From assembly GCA_029013165.1 (NCBI GenBank), contig JAQXMV010000070.1:1-8198 (forward strand): 8,198 nt of DNA, read 5' to 3'. The notes beneath the pieces were generated by a model, which worked only from the letters and a program-made list of their open reading frames with translations, was not told the DNA's origin and did no database searches. Source of the stretch: Oscillospiraceae bacterium (GTDB taxonomy: Bacteria > Bacillota > Clostridia > Oscillospirales > Acutalibacteraceae). Both the position numbers and the translations under genes were made by a program. Below, one piece after another: positions 5,241-8,198 of this stretch (position 1 is the first letter of the stretch; each line of letters opens with the position of its first letter).

Positions 5241-7337
5241 ATGAGTACAGTACCTGAATATTTCGGCAGCAAAGTTTTTGACGACAGAGTCATGAAAGCC
5301 ACCTTAACCGCTGATGTATATAATTCCCTCAAAAAGACCATTGATGAGGGTGCACAGCTTGACATCGGCGTTGCCAATGCCGTTGCCACGGCCATGAAGG
5401 ACTGGGCCGTTGCCAATGGTGCCACACATTACACCCATTGGTTCCAGCCTCTGACAGGCATCACCGCAGAAAAGCACGACAGCTTCATTTCTCCCTCTCC
5501 CGACGGCGGCGTCATCATGGAGTTTTCCGGCAAGGAGCTGATCAAGGGTGAGCCCGATGCTTCTTCTTTTCCCTCCGGCGGACTCAGAGCCACCTTTGAG
5601 GCCAGAGGCTACACGGCATGGGATCCCACCTCTTATGCTTTCATCAAGGGCAAGACCCTTTGCATTCCCACAGCTTTCTGCTCTTATGGCGGTGAAGCCC
5701 TTGACAAAAAGACGCCGCTTCTTCGTTCCATGGAAGCCCTCAATAAGCAGGCTCTGAGAATACTCAGACTTTTCGGTAACACCGAAGCCAAGTGCGTTCG
5801 CACCAGCGTCGGTCCGGAGCAGGAGTATTTCCTCGTTACCAAAGAGATGTACGATCGGCGCCCTGACCTGCGCTTCACCGGCAGAACCCTTTTCGGTGCC
5901 AAATCACCGAAGGGTCAGGAGATGGATGACCATTATTTCGGTGTTATCAAGCCGAGAGTAGCCGCCTATATGGAGGAACTCAATGACGAACTCTGGAAGT
6001 TAGGTATCCTGGCAAAAACCGAACATAACGAGGTTGCGCCCGCGCAGCACGAGCTGGCTCCCATCTATTCCACCACCAATATCGCAACGGATCATAACCA
6101 GCTCACCATGGAAATCATGCAGAAAGTGGCCGCCAAGCACGGACTTGTCTGCCTGCTTCATGAGAAGCCCTTCGCAGGGGTAAACGGAAGCGGCAAGCAC
6201 AACAACTGGTCAATGGCTACCGATACCGGCGTCAATCTTCTTTCACCCGGCGCCACACCCTATGAGAACGCACAGTTCCTGCTGTTCCTTTGCGCTGTTA
6301 TCAAGGCCGTTGACGACTATCAGGATCTGCTTCGTATCTCCGTTGCCACAGCGGGTAACGACCACCGTCTCGGCGCCAATGAAGCACCCCCGGCCGTTGT
6401 TTCGATCTTCCTGGGCGATGAGCTGACAGCGATTCTCGAGGCTATTGAGAACGACACACCCTACAATGCGGCCAAGAAAACCACCATGAAGCTCGGCGTC
6501 GATGTGCTGCCGAAATTCAACCGTGACACCACGGACCGTAACCGTACCTCACCCTTTGCTTTCACCGGCAATAAATTCGAGTTCCGTATGCTGGGCTCAT
6601 CTAATAGTATTGCCTGCGCCAACATCATGCTCAACTCCGCCGTGGCAGAGTCCCTGAAGATTTATGCCGACCGTCTCGAGGGTGTTGAGGACTTTGAGAC
6701 CGCGCTTCATGATATGATTAAAAAGACCATCAAGGATCATAAGCACATTCTCTTCAACGGAAACGGTTATGATGACGCATGGATCAAGGAGGCCACGGAG
6801 GTCAGAGGACTTCTCAATTATCGCACCACCCCCGACTGTATGCCCCATCTCCTTGACAAGAAGAATGCAGATCTTCTCATTTCTCATAACATTTATACCA
6901 TGCCTGAGCTTCGCTCCAGATGCGAAATTATGCTGGAAAATTACTGCAAGACGGTGGTGATCGAGGCCAATACCATGGTGGATATGGCCAAAAAGCAGAT
7001 TCTTCCTGCCGTGGAAAGCTACACGGCCAGTCTGGCAGGGGCTGCGGCAGCCAAAAAAGCCGTATGCCCCGACCTTGCCTGCAGCTTTGAAAAATCTCTC
7101 ATTTCCAAGCTCTCCCTTTTGGCGGATCAGATTGCCGCCAGAACAGAGGATCTGGAAAAGGCTGTTCTTGCCTTGGGTGACGCTGAGAGTGTGGAGGCAG
7201 AAAGCTATGCCATTCGCGACAATGTTCTTTCTGCTATGGCAGAGCTTCGCGCAGTGGCTGATGAGGCGGAAACGCTCACTGCTGAGAGCTACTGGCCTTA
7301 TCCGACTTATGGTGATTTGCTCTTCGGAGTCAAGTAA
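5241..7337 (+). CDS. glnN: Type III glutamine synthetase (GSIII)
   Basis: A 698-residue ATP-dependent ligase making glutamine from glutamate and ammonium. Its length and motifs fit the large GSIII class known from Bacteroides, cyanobacteria and Clostridia, rather than the roughly 450-residue GSI. Visible motifs are GPEQEYF (191-197) with metal-binding glutamates, EVAPAQHELAP (264-274), NGSGKHNNWS (315-324) with the glutamate/metal-binding histidine, HRLGANEAPP (375-384), and NRTSPFAFTGNKFEFRM (434-450) with the active-site arginine and glutamate region. The C-terminal part (about 610-690) is Ala/Glu/Lys-rich and probably helical, as in other GSIII. No GSI-type adenylylation motif was noticed. 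It pairs with the glutamate synthase genes on the opposite strand to complete the GS/GOGAT cycle, and with amt 33 nt downstream in one probable transcript. The gene is also called glnA in some genomes. Confidence 0.96.
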   Translation: MSTVPEYFGSKVFDDRVMKATLTADVYNSLKKTIDEGAQLDIGVANAVATAMKDWAVANGATHYTHWFQPLTGITAEKHDSFISPSPDGGVIMEFSGKELIKGEPDASSFPSGGLRATFEARGYTAWDPTSYAFIKGKTLCIPTAFCSYGGEALDKKTPLLRSMEALNKQALRILRLFGNTEAKCVRTSVGPEQEYFLVTKEMYDRRPDLRFTGRTLFGAKSPKGQEMDDHYFGVIKPRVAAYMEELNDELWKLGILAKTEHNEVAPAQHELAPIYSTTNIATDHNQLTMEIMQKVAAKHGLVCLLHEKPFAGVNGSGKHNNWSMATDTGVNLLSPGATPYENAQFLLFLCAVIKAVDDYQDLLRISVATAGNDHRLGANEAPPAVVSIFLGDELTAILEAIENDTPYNAAKKTTMKLGVDVLPKFNRDTTDRNRTSPFAFTGNKFEFRMLGSSNSIACANIMLNSAVAESLKIYADRLEGVEDFETALHDMIKKTIKDHKHILFNGNGYDDAWIKEATEVRGLLNYRTTPDCMPHLLDKKNADLLISHNIYTMPELRSRCEIMLENYCKTVVIEANTMVDMAKKQILPAVESYTASLAGAAAAKKAVCPDLACSFEKSLISKLSLLADQIAARTEDLEKAVLALGDAESVEAESYAIRDNVLSAMAELRAVADEAETLTAESYWPYPTYGDLLFGVK

Positions 7338-7370
7338 AATTCATCTAAAAAATATTGGAGGTTGATTCTA

Positions 7371-8198
7371 ATGGATGAAGCAATTAGACAAATGATTTCA
7401 GAGGCTACTTCCTCGCAGGTCTTTGCGGTGTGGTTCCTCATCGGTGCAGCGCTTGTTTTCTGGATGCAGGCAGGCTTCGCAATGGTGGAAGCCGGCTTTA
7501 CACGGGCGAAGAATACAGGCAATATCATCATGAAAAACCTCATGGACTTCTGTATCGGTACGGTCGTATTTATTCTGATCGGTTTCGGTCTTCTCATGGG
7601 CGAGGATCTTTTCGGATTCATCGGCAAGCCCGGATTTGACCTTTTCACTGCCTACGAAAACTTCAATTTCTCTTCATTTGTTTTCAACCTCGTTTTCTGC
7701 GCCACAACGGCAACTATCGTTTCCGGCGCCATGGCTGAAAGAACCAAATTCCTTTCCTATTGTATCTATTCCGGCGTGATCTCCGCTTTGATCTATCCCA
7801 TCGAAGCACACTGGATCTGGGGCGAAGGCTGGCTCATGCAGCTGGGCTTTCACGATTTTGCCGGTTCCTGCGCCATTCATATGGTCGGCGGTATCTCGGC
7901 TCTCATCGGTGCCAAGATCTTAGGACCGAGAATCGGTAAATTCAAGAGAGACGAAAAGGGCAAGGTCACCAAGGTCGGTGCTTTCCCCGGACACAGCATT
8001 GCACTGGGTGCTCTGGGTGTATTCATTCTCTGGCTCGGCTGGTATGGATTCAACGGAGCAGCAGCGACATCCGTTGAACAGCTTGGATCTATTTTCCTTA
8101 CAACAACAGTTGCACCTGCAGTAGCAACCGTTGTATGTATGATCTTTACATGGGTAAGATATGGTAAGCCGGATGTGTCTATGTCACTGAACGCTTCC
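7371..8198 (+). CDS. amt: Ammonium transporter Amt, N-terminal 276 residues (cut by right edge)
   Basis: An Amt/MEP/Rh-family channel for ammonium uptake in the cytoplasmic membrane. The open frame runs to the edge with no stop. Visible features are a first membrane helix around residues 16-35 with FWMQAGFAMVEAG, ATTATIVSGAMAERTKF (111-127), HWIWGEGWL (147-155), and the family signature DFAGSCAIHMVGG (162-174), in which H170 corresponds to the first of the twin pore histidines. GWYGFNGA (223-230) matches the conserved Phe/Asn segment. The second pore histidine and the C-terminal regulatory tail lie beyond the window. GGAGG (7357-7361) is 9 nt before the ATG. The 33-nt gap after glnN holds no terminator or leader hairpin, so co-transcription with glnN is likely. 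A PII protein gene (glnK) often follows amt but cannot be checked here. Confidence 0.95.
   Translation, partial: MDEAIRQMISEATSSQVFAVWFLIGAALVFWMQAGFAMVEAGFTRAKNTGNIIMKNLMDFCIGTVVFILIGFGLLMGEDLFGFIGKPGFDLFTAYENFNFSSFVFNLVFCATTATIVSGAMAERTKFLSYCIYSGVISALIYPIEAHWIWGEGWLMQLGFHDFAGSCAIHMVGGISALIGAKILGPRIGKFKRDEKGKVTKVGAFPGHSIALGALGVFILWLGWYGFNGAAATSVEQLGSIFLTTTVAPAVATVVCMIFTWVRYGKPDVSMSLNAS

Noticed and set aside
8040..8198. Shift in amt codon choice from GCC/GGC toward GCA/ACA near the right edge.
   Set aside because: The stretch is short, the frame and family match continue unbroken, and the change is within normal variation; it is not enough to claim recombination.

Overview
The window reads as a chromosomal segment of an anaerobic Clostridia-type Firmicute. 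The evidence is AGGAGG-type ribosome binding sites, near-perfect TTGACA/TATAAT promoters, a type III glutamine synthetase, a split iron-sulfur-rich glutamate synthase of the kind found in archaea and many Clostridia, and no oxygen-dependent enzymes. The genus cannot be fixed from the sequence alone. Essentially everything here concerns ammonium uptake and assimilation.

Left half, minus strand (about 3490 down to 1): one promoter and a leader with a strong terminator-like hairpin precede a tightly packed operon. In transcription order the genes are a class-II glutamine amidotransferase (start 3358), an FMN-binding glutamate synthase domain protein with an N-terminal double ferredoxin domain (start 2264, ATGA overlap), a small four-cluster ferredoxin subunit (start 745), and an FAD/NAD(P)H-type oxidoreductase that runs off the left edge. 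Together they look like a glutamate synthase (GOGAT) split into separate polypeptides with its own electron-delivery chain. The GXGXG domain of the classical large subunit is not in the window.

Right half, plus strand (about 3609 to 8198): a consensus promoter and a roughly 150-nt leader with two hairpins precede gdhA (NADP-type glutamate dehydrogenase). A hairpin with a U-tract separates gdhA from the type III glutamine synthetase gene (glnN), which is followed after 33 nt by amt (ammonium transporter, cut by the right edge). The divergent genes therefore cover ammonium import, the GDH route, and the GS/GOGAT route.

The most interesting feature is non-coding. A short sequence, GCAA(A/C/T)GGCGT-like, forms the 5' arm of hairpins upstream of the GOGAT operon, twice upstream of gdhA, and in variant form upstream of glnN. 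Each copy lies 10-12 nt after a TATAAT-like -10 box, and three of the four hairpins end in a U-tract. This suggests a shared leader-RNA attenuation system (or a shared operator at the transcription start) that coordinates both ammonium assimilation routes. No known riboswitch or ANTAR consensus was clearly recognised in it.
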